A stretch of DNA of 64,000 bases from Symbiodinium natans (Eukaryota > Sar > Dinophyceae > Suessiales > Symbiodiniaceae), in the NCBI GenBank assembly GCA_905221605.1, contig CAJNDS010000322.1, positions 1 to 64,000 on the forward strand, in the 5' to 3' direction. The position numbers were made by a program, and so were the translations under genes. The notes below the pieces were generated by a model. It saw only the letters and a program-made list of their open reading frames with translations, did not search any database and was not told where the DNA came from. This document shows positions 63,936 through 64,000 of the stretch, in pieces (position 1 is the stretch's first letter; every line of letters starts with the position of its first letter).

Positions 63936-64000
63936 TTGCGCGGCATGCAAAAAGAATAGCGTCACGCGGCATGCACAAATAAACGAGTTACGCGGCATGC
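63936..64000. repeat. 26-bp tandem repeat with cgcggcatgc, running off the window
   Basis: Three copies of acgcggcatgc at about 26-bp spacing (63939, 63966, 63991). The array is cut by the window end. Confidence 0.85.

Noticed and set aside
63577-63998. Gly/Ala/Arg-rich ORFs near the right end
   Set aside because: Translation of the GCC minisatellite.

Overview
The window looks like nuclear DNA of a dinoflagellate. The reasons are: short introns with GT, GC and GA donors and AG|G acceptors; abundant (TTTAGGG)n, the telomere motif reported for dinoflagellates; remnants of LINEs ending in a zinc knuckle plus restriction-like endonuclease; an orphan C5 DNA methyltransferase; and MKRPA-type basic proteins. 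I see no operons, ribosome binding sites, rRNA, tRNA or CRISPR. No species is proposed. All exon models were built by eye from splice signals and codon phase. None is backed by transcript data.

Region 1 (1-26.8 kb) is an accessory compartment with nearly all recognisable coding on the minus strand. It holds broken LINE fragments (0.7-2.7, 19.1-20.5, 21.6-22.1 kb), a C5 DNA methyltransferase ORF (3.4-4.9 kb) with a duplicated scrap of itself at 5.2 kb, and a coiled-coil gene built from a 39-bp repeat (5.3-6.7 kb). It also holds a five-exon gene of about 854 codons (7.1-10.1 kb) and a four-exon gene of about 1800 codons with transposase-like features (12.8-18.5 kb). A ~145-bp satellite with telomere-like spacers sits at both 6.8 and 11.6 kb.

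Region 2 (26.8-62 kb) is dominated by dozens of blocks of TTTAGGG and homogeneous variants (TTTGGGG, GGGTTTAA, TTTAGGGG, TTTAGGC, CCCTCAA, CCCGAAAG and others) in both orientations, with runs of 12 or more C or G. It is not a simple telomere. Between the blocks lie short coding islands, and several chains of them splice in consistent phase. They are a FIST-like gene (seven exons, 58.3-48.8 kb), a small lysine-rich C-terminal gene (40.8-38.6 kb) and a two-exon chain at 35.7-35.4 kb. Two conventional genes are embedded here: a seven-exon TylF/macrocin-O-methyltransferase-like gene (54.6-52.8 kb), which lies inside an intron of the FIST-like model, and an uninterrupted PPPDE (DeSI-like) isopeptidase ORF (38.2-36.9 kb).

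The most interesting signal is how the introns are made. The TylF-like gene has introns bounded by 3-4 bp direct repeats, some with terminal inverted repeats, as expected of introners (intron-generating transposons). The other genes have introns filled with telomere-like repeats, which themselves contain GT and AG dinucleotides in splice-compatible positions.

Region 3 (61-64 kb) has a perfect 124-bp inverted repeat with a 13-nt loop, a GC-rich stretch with no convincing gene, and tandem repeats running off the window end.
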